From positions 660,589 to 724,588 of the forward strand of contig CYUH01000015.1 of NCBI GenBank assembly GCA_001403755.1: a stretch of 64,000 nucleotides of DNA, read 5' to 3'. This DNA is from Chryseobacterium senegalense. Its GTDB lineage: Bacteria; Bacteroidota; Bacteroidia; Flavobacteriales; Weeksellaceae. Below the pieces are notes generated by a model that worked only from the letters and a program-made list of their open reading frames with translations, ran no database searches and had not been told where the DNA came from. This document shows positions 1-8,161 of this stretch, piece after piece (the stretch's first letter is position 1; each line of letters begins with the position of its first letter). A program made the position numbers and the translations under genes.

Positions 1-217
1 ATAGGAAATTTCCGTATTTCACGCCGTTCCAGCTCAATTGTGCGATATTTTCCGCGCCTACCGCTTTCAGCGTAGGATTTAGGAGTAATGGTGTAATTAC
101 ATCTTCAACCAAAGAGGAAACAATTTTACCAAATGCAGCTCCAATGATCACACCGACTGCTAAATCTACCACATTTCCTTTGAAAGCAAATGCTTTAAAT
201 TCTTGTACAAATCCCAT
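1..217 (-). CDS. mscL: Large-conductance mechanosensitive channel MscL (partial, N-terminal 72 residues)
   Basis: MscL is a pore in the inner membrane that opens under hypo-osmotic shock and releases solutes. The visible N-terminus starts [20 protein letters not shown] and continues through the first transmembrane helix ([20 protein letters not shown]), then PLL and the start of the periplasmic loop. This [23 protein letters not shown] pattern is diagnostic of the family. The gene runs off the left edge, so the second helix and C-terminus are not seen. The ATG is at 215-217 on the minus strand; no strong alternative start was found. Confidence 0.95.
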   Translation of the reverse strand, partial: MGFVQEFKAFAFKGNVVDLAVGVIIGAAFGKIVSSLVEDVITPLLLNPTLKAVGAENIAQLSWNGVKYGNFL

Positions 218-605
218 AGTTTTTTATTTTAATATGATTAAGTTCAGCTAAATTAATAAATAATTTTAAAATTTGTTGATAAATTATAGTATTAATTGAT
301 TTAAATGGTAGAAATGATGCTGCGTTCTCAATGATCATTAAATTTATTTATTATTTAAGTTTTAAAAATGATAATATTTTCAGTTCACTAGACCTCATTT
401 TTCACCGTGCAAAATTCCACGAAACAAGCAATTTTTTTTGGAATTTAGCTTCATTGAAAATCCGGACAACCTAGGGTTGAAAACATTCAAAAGTAGCTTT
501 GCATCCTGCAACATTGACAGATAATTGGGAACTGTTTTTTTAAATTTTATCATAAAAAAAACCTTTCAAAAAATGTGAAAGGTTTTTGCTAGTATTATTT
601 AGAAA
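218..605. other. Intergenic region mscL-lgt, no gene seen
   Basis: This 388-bp AT-rich stretch lies upstream of mscL and downstream of lgt. It holds the lgt terminator at its right end and an imperfect inverted repeat (AAATTCCA at 412-419, TGGAATTT at 439-446). No open frame with coding character and no recognisable RNA was seen. The mscL promoter must lie near 218-290, but no exact TAnnTTTG box was found there. Confidence 0.5.
556..587 (-). terminator. Rho-independent terminator of yidD-lgt
   Basis: AAAAACCTTTCA and TGAAAGGTTTTT form a 12-bp stem around an 8-nt loop just after the lgt stop codon. On the minus strand the stem ends in a U-rich run. Confidence 0.85.
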
Positions 606-1475
606 TTATTCCGGTTGACCGTTTTCTTTCTCAGTAATTTTGTTGTTTTTAGAATACCACATGCTTACAAAACCTGCAATCATAAAAGGAATGGAAAGAA
701 CTTGGCCGGTATTTAAACCTGCAAACTGAATAAATTCGTCGCCTTGTGGTTCTTTCAAAAATTCTACAAAAAATCTGATTGCCCAAAGAATGATGAAAAA
801 CACTCCGAATAGCCAACCTTGCTGATACTTTTTGTTGGTGTAGCGGTATAGAATCCACAATAAAATAAAGAGTAAAAAGTAACCCATTGCTTCGAAAAGC
901 TGCGTAGGATAGCGTGGAACGATGGCGCCATACTCGGAACTTTGCTGAGGGAAAAGTATAGCTAATGCAGATCCTTCGGGAGCAGGCTTTCCGATGATTT
1001 CGGAATTGAAAAAATTTCCGATTCTTACAAAAGCACCTCCCAAAGCCACAACAATTCCGATTCGGTCATATACCCAAAAAGGATTTTTCTTAATAATTTT
1101 AAAGGAATAATATAGCGTGGTGCAAATTAAAGCAATAGTAGCACCGTGACTCGCTAAACCAGAAAAACCGGTGAATTTGAACTCAGGCTTGGTTTGAATC
1201 GGAAGAAAAACCGACCAGAAATCTTGTTTGAAAAGTTCGGGTTGGTAGAAAATAACATGTCCTAATCTTGCCCCAAGAATAGTTCCCACCAATGTCCAAG
1301 TGAAAAGCGGTTCCAAGTATTTTTGGTTGACATTGTCGATTTTGAAGATTTTCGCCATAATCGCATAGCCAAGTCCAAATGCTAGAACAAACATTAAACT
1401 GTAATAGTGCAGCGTTACTGGACCTAAATTGATGCCGGTTGACGGATCCCAAGTGGTATATAAAAATGAAACCAT
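606..1475 (-). CDS. lgt: Prolipoprotein diacylglyceryl transferase Lgt
   Basis: Lgt transfers diacylglycerol from phosphatidylglycerol to the lipobox cysteine of prelipoproteins, the first step of lipoprotein maturation at the inner membrane. The 289-residue protein has several hydrophobic helices, the GFSGLASHGAT segment with the conserved histidine, and the signature GGAFVRIGNFFNSEIIGKP, which corresponds to the GRxxNFxNxExxG motif of the family. The length is normal. It follows yidD by 19 nt and probably shares its transcript. The window encodes many lipoproteins (SusD, SusE/F, GldJ) that need this enzyme. Confidence 0.96.
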   Translation of the reverse strand: MVSFLYTTWDPSTGINLGPVTLHYYSLMFVLAFGLGYAIMAKIFKIDNVNQKYLEPLFTWTLVGTILGARLGHVIFYQPELFKQDFWSVFLPIQTKPEFKFTGFSGLASHGATIALICTTLYYSFKIIKKNPFWVYDRIGIVVALGGAFVRIGNFFNSEIIGKPAPEGSALAILFPQQSSEYGAIVPRYPTQLFEAMGYFLLFILLWILYRYTNKKYQQGWLFGVFFIILWAIRFFVEFLKEPQGDEFIQFAGLNTGQVLSIPFMIAGFVSMWYSKNNKITEKENGQPE

Positions 1476-1494
1476 ATTTATTTAATTATATTTT

Positions 1495-1740
1495 TTAATG
1501 TTGATGTTCGCATTTCGGTGGTACCGGATCATAGCCTTCGCCTCCCCACGGATGGCATCTCGAAATCCTTTTTGCTCCCAACCAAAAACCTTTGAAAAGC
1601 CCGTGAACACGAAGCGCTTCCACCATGTAATGAGAGCAGGTAGGTTCGTATCGGCAATTTTTCGGAAGAATGGGCGAGATAAACCACTGATAAAACTTTA
1701 TCAGTACAACCAAAGGAAATGTGATGATTTTGTTGAACAT
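1495..1740 (-). CDS. yidD: Membrane protein insertion efficiency factor YidD
   Basis: This 81-residue protein carries the cysteine-rich YidD pattern: [20 protein letters not shown], then a conserved alanine/histidine helix, then [14 protein letters not shown]. YidD proteins are small amphipathic factors at the inner membrane that help YidC-dependent insertion. The gene is first in a short operon with lgt. A -7 box (TATTTTTG on the minus strand) lies 7 nt upstream of the ATG, so the 5' untranslated region should be very short. Confidence 0.95.
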   Translation of the reverse strand: MFNKIITFPLVVLIKFYQWFISPILPKNCRYEPTCSHYMVEALRVHGLFKGFWLGAKRISRCHPWGGEGYDPVPPKCEHQH

Positions 1741-1747
1741 TGCGTTG

Positions 1748-1755
1748 CAAAAATA
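1748..1755 (-). promoter_or_regulatory. -7 promoter box of yidD-lgt
   Basis: TATTTTTG on the minus strand fits the Bacteroidota TAnnTTTG -7 element and ends 7 nt before the yidD ATG. No clear TTG -33 element was found at the expected distance. Confidence 0.55.
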
Positions 1756-1766
1756 ACGAAATAGTT

Positions 1767-1774
1767 TAATTTTG
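1767..1774 (+). promoter_or_regulatory. -7 promoter box upstream of rarA
   Basis: TAATTTTG fits TAnnTTTG on the plus strand. A transcript starting near 1779 would include the small ORF at 1785-1844 before reaching rarA. The box overlaps the divergent yidD promoter region. Confidence 0.5.
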
Positions 1775-1784
1775 TTTAAAGTTT

Positions 1785-1844
1785 ATGGCTAAACTTATCT
1801 GGCCGGCCATTTGCTATCAAATAATTTTCAATTTTCTATCTTGA
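1785..1844 (+). CDS. Possible 19-codon leader peptide overlapping the rarA start
   Basis: An ATG at 1785 opens a 19-codon frame (MAKLIWPAICYQIIFNFLS) that ends with TGA at 1842-1844. The TGA overlaps the probable TTG start of rarA at 1841-1843, as in ATGA-type translational coupling. The ORF lies directly downstream of a -7 box. It has no known homologue that I recognise and could simply be chance; only the position is suggestive. Confidence 0.25.
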   Translation: MAKLIWPAICYQIIFNFLS

Positions 1845-3118
1845 ATTCAAACATTCCACTTGCTGAATTGCTGCGTCCGAAATCTCTAGATGAAGTTTTG
1901 GGTCAGGAACACCTTACCGGAAAAAATGGTACGGTGAGAAAAATGCTGGAAAACGATACGCTGAATTCCCTGATTTTTTGGGGACCGCCTGGAACCGGAA
2001 AAACAACTTTAGCTGAAATTATTTCAGAGAAATCCGGAAGGAAATTTTTTAAGCTCTCTGCAGTTTCCAGTGGTGTGAAAGACGTTCGCGAAGTGATAGA
2101 AGATGCCAAAAAGCAAAATTTATTTTCCGGGAAATCACCGATCTTGTTTATTGATGAAATTCACAGGTTCAATAAATCTCAACAAGATTCGTTGCTTCAC
2201 GCCGTCGAAAAAGGTTGGATCGTTCTCATCGGTGCTACCACTGAAAATCCGAGTTTTGAAGTGGTTTCCGCGTTGCTTTCGCGCTCGCAAGTTTATGTTC
2301 TGAAATCTTTAAGTTATGAAAAACTGGAAGAATTGGCAGAGATAGCTTTCAAAAAATACAACGAAAAAGAGCACACCGATTTTAAGCTTAAGGATAAAGA
2401 AGCATTCATTCAATATTCCGGAGGAGATGCCAGAAAGCTCATCAATTCTGTAGAAAATGTTTTGAATAATTTTAAAAATTCAAAAAAACAAGAAATATCC
2501 AACCAAGATGTTTTGGAGGTTTTGCAGGAAACGATGGCGCTTTACGATAAAAATGGGGAGCAACACTATGATATAATTTCTGCATTCATTAAATCCATGC
2601 GCGGCTCAGATCCGAATGGTGCGGTCTATTGGCTCGCAAGAATGCTGGTAGGTGGTGAAGATATTAAATTTATTGCCCGAAGAATGGTTATTTTAGCTTC
2701 CGAAGATATCGGTTTGGCGAACCCAAATGCGTTGGTGATTGCCAATAATTGTTTTCAGGCAGTGAATGTCATCGGAAATCCCGAGGCACGGATAATTCTT
2801 AGTGAAACTGCAGTTTATTTAGCGGTTTCGCCTAAAAGTAACTCCACTTATTTGGCGATAAATGAAGCGATGGCGTTGGTGAAAAAGACGGGAAATTTGC
2901 CGATTCCGCTTCATTTAAGAAATGCTCCAACCAAATTGATGAAAGATTTGAATTACGGAAAAGATTATCAGTATGCCCATTCGCACGAAGGCAACTTTGT
3001 CGATTTGGAGTTTTTACCGGAAGAGATTTCAGGAACACAATTCTACGAACCGGGCAATAATTCTACCGAAAATAAAATCGCGGAACAGCTTCGTAAGAAA
3101 TGGAAGGGTAAATATTAA
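1841..3118 (+). CDS. rarA: Replication-associated recombination protein A (RarA/MgsA AAA+ ATPase)
   Basis: RarA is a clamp-loader-like AAA+ ATPase that acts at stalled replication forks. The protein shows the family N-terminus IPLAELLRPKSLDEVLGQEHL, Walker A GPPGTGKTT near residue 48, Walker B ILFIDEIHRFN, the sensor GATTENPSFEV, and the C-terminal tetramerisation/MgsA part (GGEDIKFIARRMVILASEDIGLANPNAL). There is no ATG in frame before the conserved region: a TAA at 1790 closes the frame, leaving TTG at 1811 or TTG at 1841. I prefer 1841 because it gives MNSNIPLAE, like relatives. With that start the protein is 425 residues. Confidence 0.93.
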   Translation: MNSNIPLAELLRPKSLDEVLGQEHLTGKNGTVRKMLENDTLNSLIFWGPPGTGKTTLAEIISEKSGRKFFKLSAVSSGVKDVREVIEDAKKQNLFSGKSPILFIDEIHRFNKSQQDSLLHAVEKGWIVLIGATTENPSFEVVSALLSRSQVYVLKSLSYEKLEELAEIAFKKYNEKEHTDFKLKDKEAFIQYSGGDARKLINSVENVLNNFKNSKKQEISNQDVLEVLQETMALYDKNGEQHYDIISAFIKSMRGSDPNGAVYWLARMLVGGEDIKFIARRMVILASEDIGLANPNALVIANNCFQAVNVIGNPEARIILSETAVYLAVSPKSNSTYLAINEAMALVKKTGNLPIPLHLRNAPTKLMKDLNYGKDYQYAHSHEGNFVDLEFLPEEISGTQFYEPGNNSTENKIAEQLRKKWKGKY

Positions 3119-3142
3119 TAATTTTAAATATTAAATAAAATA

Positions 3143-3982
3143 TTATTCTTCCAGTTCGTATTCGCTATAATGGCCGGCAAATCTCACTTCGGCGCCGATG
3201 GATTGTAGTTCTTCCAATGAATTTTTATAAAGGATGTTTTCCCAATTTCCTTCCACATTGATGTAGAAAAAATTATTCCCAAGTCCGGTTTTCAGGGTTC
3301 GGCTTTCAATTTTCGAAAGGTTCATTTTGCGCCAGGCAAAAACAGATAAGACTTGATGCAAACCACCGGCATGATCTTCGGGAAGTGTTATCAGTAAAGA
3401 AGTTTTTTCAAAAGTTTTTTTGAATTTGAGGTGTAATGCCAGGTTTTCTCTAGAAATTACAATAAAGCGGGTATGGTTTTGTTCAAAATCTTGGATGTTT
3501 TCATCAATGATTTTTAAACCGTATAATTTTGCTGCGTAATGATTGGCAATCGCCGCTATTTTTTCCTTAGGATTTTCCGCAACCAATTTGGCAGACGCAG
3601 AAGTTGAAGAAAAATCTTGTGTCGGAATATTGCCGTATTTATTGATTCTGAAATGAAAAGTTTGCGCCAATGCTTGCGGATGCGAAATAATTCTTTCGAA
3701 ATGTTCGTTTTCCGGATGTATCATCAGATGATGCGAAATCGGCATGATGACTTCGCTCTGAATGTAAATTTCATTAAACTGATAAAGGTAATCAAGCGTC
3801 ATCGAAACGGTTCCCTCAATGGAATTTTCCATCGGAACAACCGCTTTTTCAACCTCGCCATTTTTCACAGCAATGAAACAATCTAAAATGCTAGATTGTG
3901 GAAAGAGTTCGTCTGTCGGAAAAATTTGCGAACAGGCAAGCTGTGTAAAGCTTGCTTGCGGACCGAGAAATGCTATTTTCAT
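3143..3982 (-). CDS. pheA: Prephenate dehydratase with ACT domain
   Basis: This enzyme converts prephenate to phenylpyruvate in phenylalanine synthesis. The 279-residue protein has the dehydratase domain (MKIAFLGPQASFTQLACSQIF at the start; ENSIEGTVSMTLDYL; the catalytic TRF in NHTRFIVIS) followed by a C-terminal ACT domain with the phenylalanine-binding ESR motif (LSKIESRTLKTGLGNNFFYI). It has no chorismate mutase domain, so it is the monofunctional form. A -7 box lies exactly 4 nt before the ATG, which suggests a leaderless mRNA. Confidence 0.95.
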   Translation of the reverse strand: MKIAFLGPQASFTQLACSQIFPTDELFPQSSILDCFIAVKNGEVEKAVVPMENSIEGTVSMTLDYLYQFNEIYIQSEVIMPISHHLMIHPENEHFERIISHPQALAQTFHFRINKYGNIPTQDFSSTSASAKLVAENPKEKIAAIANHYAAKLYGLKIIDENIQDFEQNHTRFIVISRENLALHLKFKKTFEKTSLLITLPEDHAGGLHQVLSVFAWRKMNLSKIESRTLKTGLGNNFFYINVEGNWENILYKNSLEELQSIGAEVRFAGHYSEYELEE

Positions 3983-3986
3983 GCAA

Positions 3987-3994
3987 CAAAAATA
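3987..3994 (-). promoter_or_regulatory. -7 promoter box of pheA (leaderless type)
   Basis: TATTTTTG on the minus strand, with only TTGC between the box and the pheA ATG at 3982. Given the usual distance from this box to the start site, transcription should begin at or next to the ATG. Confidence 0.6.
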
Positions 3995-4115
3995 GAAAAA
4001 AGATGAACTTCTTAAATTTTAATAACTGTAAAAACTTCCTTTCTGAACTGGAAAGTAGACTTTTGAGCAAATTCCAACCATAGAATCTGCCTTTTTTTGT
4101 AGTAAAATTTCTAAG

Positions 4116-4123
4116 TATCTTTG
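4116..4123 (+). promoter_or_regulatory. -7 promoter box of pepE
   Basis: TATCTTTG fits TAnnTTTG and lies 19 nt before the pepE ATG. A TTG at 4097-4099 stands 16 nt upstream of the box, slightly closer than the usual -33 spacing. Confidence 0.5.
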
Positions 4124-4142
4124 TGCTTTAATTATTGCAGTT

Positions 4143-4835
4143 ATGAATATCGTTCTTGCTTCTACTTCCACGCTTTTTGGTGGAAATTATTTGGAATATC
4201 TCACGGAGGAAATCAAAAATCTTTTCAATGAAGTTGATGAAATTGTCTTTATTCCTTTTGCAAGACCGGGCGGAATTTCTAATGATGAATATACTGAAAA
4301 GGCCAAAGCATTTTTTGCGTCACTGGGAATATCAGTAAAAGGTTTGCATGAATTTGATGATAAAAAGGCAGCGATAGAATCTGCCAAAGGATTTTTCACT
4401 GGTGGCGGTAATACCTTTCTTTTGGTAAAAACTTTACATGATGAAAATTTGATGCAGCTGCTAAAGGAAAATATTGAAAGAGGTAAACCTTATCTTGGAT
4501 GTAGTGCAGGTTCTAATATCGGAGGTGTGAATATGAAAACAACCAACGATATGCCCATTGTTTATCCAGCCAGTTTTGATTGTATGGGATTGGTTCCTTT
4601 CAATATCAATGCGCATTATCTGGATCCGAACCCGGATTTAAAACATAATGGAGAAACCCGAGAGACTCGTATTAAAGAATTTTTAACACAAAATGATGTT
4701 AAGGTCATTGGTTTGCGGGAAGGTAACTGGATCCGAAATAAGGACGGCAAAATCAGTGTAGAAGGAAGTGAAATGACCAGGGTTTTCGAAAAAAACAAAG
4801 CTCCTTACGAAATAGAACCGGGCACGCTCCTTTAA
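4143..4835 (+). CDS. pepE: Dipeptidase E (alpha-aspartyl dipeptidase, peptidase family S51)
   Basis: PepE hydrolyses dipeptides with N-terminal aspartate in the cytoplasm. The 230-residue length matches the family. The nucleophile motif GCSAGSNIGG (Ser in G-x-S-A-G-S) is present, as are FFTGGGNTFLLVK, the substrate segment GLVPFNINAHYLDPNP and GLREGNWIR. The N-terminus FGGNYLEYL and FIPFARPGG also match. It stands alone, with its own -7 box, and is convergent with the thioesterase gene; the two stop codons abut at 4835/4836. Confidence 0.93.
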   Translation: MNIVLASTSTLFGGNYLEYLTEEIKNLFNEVDEIVFIPFARPGGISNDEYTEKAKAFFASLGISVKGLHEFDDKKAAIESAKGFFTGGGNTFLLVKTLHDENLMQLLKENIERGKPYLGCSAGSNIGGVNMKTTNDMPIVYPASFDCMGLVPFNINAHYLDPNPDLKHNGETRETRIKEFLTQNDVKVIGLREGNWIRNKDGKISVEGSEMTRVFEKNKAPYEIEPGTLL

Positions 4836-5246
4836 TTATTCTTGCCAGCTGTCTTCGATGAGGTTCATCAGGAAAGCAGGACATTTGATGATTTTATTGG
4901 TTTTGGAATCCAGGAAAAAGAGGGTCGTTTTTGCCTCCGTAATTTTTTGCTGAGAATTGTTAAAGATTTCATATTCAAATTCAATTCTAACGCCGGGCTT
5001 TTTTCTGATGTAGGTGTGAATTTTCAAAATTTCATCATATAAAGCCGGCTTCAAATACTTAATGGAGAACTCCGAAACAGGTAACCATATCCCTTGATTT
5101 TCAATCTCATCATACGACATTCCGAGCTCTCGAAAAAGTTCCACTCTGGCTACTTCGAAGTATTCGGCATAGTTGCCGTAATAAACATATTTCATAGGGT
5201 CTGTTTCTCCGTAACGTACTCTTAATGAATGTGTTGTATGTATCAT
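4836..5246 (-). CDS. Acyl-CoA thioesterase, 4HBT hot-dog fold (YbgC/FadM-like)
   Basis: The protein matches the 4-hydroxybenzoyl-CoA thioesterase family: RVRYGETDPMKYVYYGNYAE contains the YxDTDxxGxVyxxNY-type active-site stretch with the aspartate, followed by FEVARVELFRELGMSYDEIE and the strand LKIHTYIRKKPGVRIEFEYE. Such enzymes hydrolyse acyl-CoA thioesters. The frame is open upstream to 5354, but a good promoter (-7 box at 5269-5276) ends 1 nt before the ATG at 5267, so that start would not be transcribed. The ATG at 5246 (MIHTTHSLRVRYGETDPM) is therefore chosen, giving 136 residues. The substrate is not determined. Confidence 0.88.
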   Translation of the reverse strand: MIHTTHSLRVRYGETDPMKYVYYGNYAEYFEVARVELFRELGMSYDEIENQGIWLPVSEFSIKYLKPALYDEILKIHTYIRKKPGVRIEFEYEIFNNSQQKITEAKTTLFFLDSKTNKIIKCPAFLMNLIEDSWQE

Positions 5247-5268
5247 AATGGTTGGTAAATCTGTCATA

Positions 5269-5299
5269 CAAATATATTTTTTAATAACCAATAGCACAA
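5269..5299 (-). promoter_or_regulatory. Promoter (-33/-7) of the thioesterase gene
   Basis: On the minus strand, TTG (5297-5299) is followed after 20 nt by TATATTTG (5269-5276). This fits the Bacteroidota TTG-N19/20-TAnnTTTG promoter and decides the start codon of the gene. Confidence 0.65.
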
Positions 5300-5380
5300 A
5301 AATTTTTTTATCAAATTTTAAAATTGGATATTTGTCTTCCTGTCCAAAAAGCAAAATTTGCCGGAAAAAGCTGAAAGAAA

Positions 5381-6835
5381 ATGAATGAAAATTTAACTAT
5401 TATCTGGGAGAAATGTCTACAGTTCATGAGGGATAACCTTAATGCAGCAGAAGACAATACTGACCTGAAAAAACTCGAAAACTCTTTTGATTTACTCTTT
5501 GATAATGTGCGACCAGTTTCATTGGTAAGCAACAATCTTACGCTTTTGGTACCGAGCGATTTTTATAAAGAATATATTGAAGATAATTATTTATCTTTAT
5601 TATCAGCCGCACTGAAAAAAAATCTAGGGAAAGGAGTGAAGCTTTGGTATTCCGTAATGGAAAACAAACCGGCCGGTCAGGAACAGCCCATTACGATGAA
5701 TGTTAAAGGCAAAAGCATACCTACTCCGAAAGTACAGGAAACCCTGCCACCTTCTTTTTCAGCAAACCTGATCAACCCGTTTGTGGTTCCGGGAATGAAA
5801 AAAGTGAACATCGATTCTAATTTGAAAGCCGATTTCTCTTTTGATAATTATGTGGAAGGAGAAAGCAATAAATTTGCAGCAACCGTTGCAAAATCGATCG
5901 CAAAGAGACCGGGCGCAACGGCCTTCAACCCATTATTTTTATACGGAGGTTATGGAGTAGGGAAAACGCATTTGGGACACGCAGTTGGTTTGGAAGTAAA
6001 AAATGCTTTCCCGGATAAAGTGGTTCTTTATTTATCTTCAGAAAAATTTATTCAGCAATTTGTATCAGCAGCAAAAGCTCATAAGCAAACAGAATTTGCG
6101 AATTTCTACCAAATGGTAGATGTCTTGATTATTGATGATATCCAGTTCCTTTCCGGAAAAAAATCAACGCAGGATAGCTTTTTCCATATTTTCGATTATT
6201 TGCACCAAAACGGAAAACAAATTATCCTAACTTCCGATAAAGCGCCTGTTGATATTTTAGATATTCAGGATCGTATCGTTTCCCGTTTTAAATGGGGACT
6301 TTCCGCAGAAATTAAATCTCCGGATTTCGATACCCGAAGAAAAATTATTGTAGATAAGCTGAGCCGCGACGGAATTGTTTTGACGGAAGATATGCTGGAT
6401 TTCCTGGCATCAGAAGTGAAAACGAATGTTCGAGAATTGATCGGAGTGATCAATTCTGTAATCGCTTATTCTACGATTTATAAATCCGATCTGAGCCTCG
6501 AACTTCTTAAAGAAACCATTAATAAAATTGCTGCCAATCAGAAAAAGGTGATCAATATTCCGTATATTCAAGAGGTGGTCTGCGAATATTTCGGTATCCA
6601 GAGAGAGCAACTTTTATCGAAAACCAGAAAAAGAGAGATTGCGTTGCCAAGACAACTTGCGATGTATTTTGCAAAAGAATTTACCAATGCTACTTTTACT
6701 AAGATAGGCGAGGAAATGGGTGGTAAAGATCACTCTACGGTGATGTATGCTTGCGACACGATCAAAGATGTTTCTAAAATTGATAAGGAGCTGAAAAAAT
6801 ACGTGAAAGAACTTACCGAACGCATCAAGCAATAA
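5381..6835 (+). CDS. dnaA: Chromosomal replication initiator protein DnaA
   Basis: DnaA binds oriC and opens it for replication. The 484-residue protein shows all four domains: the N-terminal helicase-loading domain (about 1-80), a short linker, the AAA+ domain with Walker A GGYGVGKTH near residue 189 and Walker B VLIIDDIQFLSGKKSTQDSF near 247, and the C-terminal DNA-binding domain with the signature GGKDHSTVMYACDTI near 446. As in many Bacteroidota, dnaN is not next to it. No cluster of DnaA boxes was seen on either side of the gene. Confidence 0.98.
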   Translation: MNENLTIIWEKCLQFMRDNLNAAEDNTDLKKLENSFDLLFDNVRPVSLVSNNLTLLVPSDFYKEYIEDNYLSLLSAALKKNLGKGVKLWYSVMENKPAGQEQPITMNVKGKSIPTPKVQETLPPSFSANLINPFVVPGMKKVNIDSNLKADFSFDNYVEGESNKFAATVAKSIAKRPGATAFNPLFLYGGYGVGKTHLGHAVGLEVKNAFPDKVVLYLSSEKFIQQFVSAAKAHKQTEFANFYQMVDVLIIDDIQFLSGKKSTQDSFFHIFDYLHQNGKQIILTSDKAPVDILDIQDRIVSRFKWGLSAEIKSPDFDTRRKIIVDKLSRDGIVLTEDMLDFLASEVKTNVRELIGVINSVIAYSTIYKSDLSLELLKETINKIAANQKKVINIPYIQEVVCEYFGIQREQLLSKTRKREIALPRQLAMYFAKEFTNATFTKIGEEMGGKDHSTVMYACDTIKDVSKIDKELKKYVKELTERIKQ

Positions 6836-6866
6836 TTTTGCAGCGTTTAGATAGAAATTTAATAGA

Positions 6867-6894
6867 ATGAAGAATAGTCATATTCTTCATTTTT
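6867..6894 (+). terminator. Rho-independent terminator after dnaA
   Basis: ATGAAGAATA and TATTCTTCAT form a 10-bp stem around GTCA, followed by a T run. It separates dnaA from the phosphatase gene. Confidence 0.8.
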
Positions 6895-6930
6895 AGTAAT
6901 ATTGCTTATCACCGAAATCGTCGATACATT

Positions 6931-7392
6931 ATGAAAATACTCGCAGTTTGTCTCGGAAATATCTGTAGAAGTCCACTTGCAGAAGGAATTCTGAAATCGA
7001 AACTTCCGGAAAGCTTCATCATTGATTCTGCCGGAACCATTGCGCTGCACGAAGGTGAACATCCGGATAAACGTGCCATTGCCACCGCTAAAAACAGAGG
7101 CGTGGATATTTCCAAACAGCGCTCCAGGCCAATCACTCAGCAAGATTTGGAGGAGTTTGATAAGATTTACTGCATGGATGTGAGCGTTTATGAAACGGTA
7201 ATTTCCATGGCGAAAACTGAAGCGCAGAAAAGCAAGATTTCTCTGTTTTTGAAAGAAGCAGAAATGGAGGTCAATAATTTTGAAGTTTTTGATCCTTATT
7301 GGAGCGAAATGGACGGTTTTGAAGAAGTTTATCAGCTTCTGAGTGATGCTTCAGAAAAAATTAAAAATAAACTTTTAACTTCTAATTCATAA
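6931..7392 (+). CDS. Low-molecular-weight protein-tyrosine phosphatase
   Basis: The phosphatase loop CLGNICRSP (C-x5-R-S, residues 7-15) stands at the N-terminus, where it always lies in this family, and the general-acid aspartate is in EVFDPYW. The length, 153 residues, is normal. These enzymes dephosphorylate tyrosine on proteins, for example on regulators of capsule export (Wzb type), but no such target genes lie nearby. The next gene follows after 6 nt, so the two are probably one transcript. Confidence 0.93.
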   Translation: MKILAVCLGNICRSPLAEGILKSKLPESFIIDSAGTIALHEGEHPDKRAIATAKNRGVDISKQRSRPITQQDLEEFDKIYCMDVSVYETVISMAKTEAQKSKISLFLKEAEMEVNNFEVFDPYWSEMDGFEEVYQLLSDASEKIKNKLLTSNS

Positions 7393-7398
7393 ACGCGC

Positions 7399-8097
7399 AT
7401 GCTTTTCTTGATTCCTGCTTATCTTTCTGAAAATTCTCCAATTGAATATTTTGCCCCTTCGATTAAGGAATATATTTTGAAAACCGATTATTTTTTTGTG
7501 GAGAACGAAAAAACAGCACGAAAGGTGATCAAATTTTTCGCGCCCGAAAAGAAACAGGCTGATCTTAAGCTTTTTCTTTTAGATAAATACTCGGAAACTG
7601 CAGATTTAAAGGAAGCGCAAAAGCTCATGAAAAGTGGGCAGGACTTTGGATTGCTTTCTGAAGCCGGACTTCCTTGTATCGCCGATCCCGGGAATTTAAT
7701 GGTGAAATGGAGCCATGAAAATAACATCAAAGTGATTCCCATCAACGGACCTTCATCGATTATCCTGGCTTTGATTTCTAGCGGTTTTAATGGACAGGAA
7801 TTCACTTTTCATGGGTATTTGCCGATCGACAAATCCGAAAAGAAAACCAAAATTCATTTTCTGGAAAATCAGGTTCAGAAAACCGGTTATACGCAGATTT
7901 TCATGGAAACTCCTTACCGCAACAATGCGCTTTTTGACGACTTGTGCAGGTTTCTTTCTCCCAGCACGAAACTTTGTATTGCAGCTAATATTAATGATCC
8001 TAAAGAGGAATTTATTAAGACTTTCACCATTAAAGAATGGCAAAAAAACAAGCCAGAACTGCATAAAATTCCGGCGGTCTTTGTGCTTGGGAAATAA
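7399..8097 (+). CDS. SAM-dependent tetrapyrrole-type methyltransferase, RsmI-like
   Basis: The protein belongs to the tetrapyrrole (corrin/porphyrin) methyltransferase fold of RsmI, which 2'-O-methylates C1402 of 16S rRNA. Supporting motifs are FFVENEKTARKVIKFF, SGQDFGLLSEAGLPCIADPG (the AGxPxIsDPG motif), PINGPSSIILALISSGF and FHGYLP. At 232 residues it is shorter than E. coli RsmI and diverges toward its C-terminus, as is common for Bacteroidota homologues, so the exact substrate is inferred. It is co-directional with the phosphatase gene (6-nt gap). Confidence 0.85.
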   Translation: MLFLIPAYLSENSPIEYFAPSIKEYILKTDYFFVENEKTARKVIKFFAPEKKQADLKLFLLDKYSETADLKEAQKLMKSGQDFGLLSEAGLPCIADPGNLMVKWSHENNIKVIPINGPSSIILALISSGFNGQEFTFHGYLPIDKSEKKTKIHFLENQVQKTGYTQIFMETPYRNNALFDDLCRFLSPSTKLCIAANINDPKEEFIKTFTIKEWQKNKPELHKIPAVFVLGK

Positions 8098-8161
8098 ATT
8101 TTAACTTGTTTTAACACCATTTTTGCACTATTGTTGCGATAGTCATGATAAATAAATTATT

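Noticed and set aside
5247-5354. Longer thioesterase starting at 5354 or 5267
   Set aside because: A good -33/-7 promoter lies within the extension, so those starts would not be on the mRNA, and the added residues are not part of the fold.
5300-6930. oriC next to dnaA
   Set aside because: The flanks of dnaA are short, hold a promoter and a terminator, and have no cluster of DnaA boxes or AT-rich repeats.
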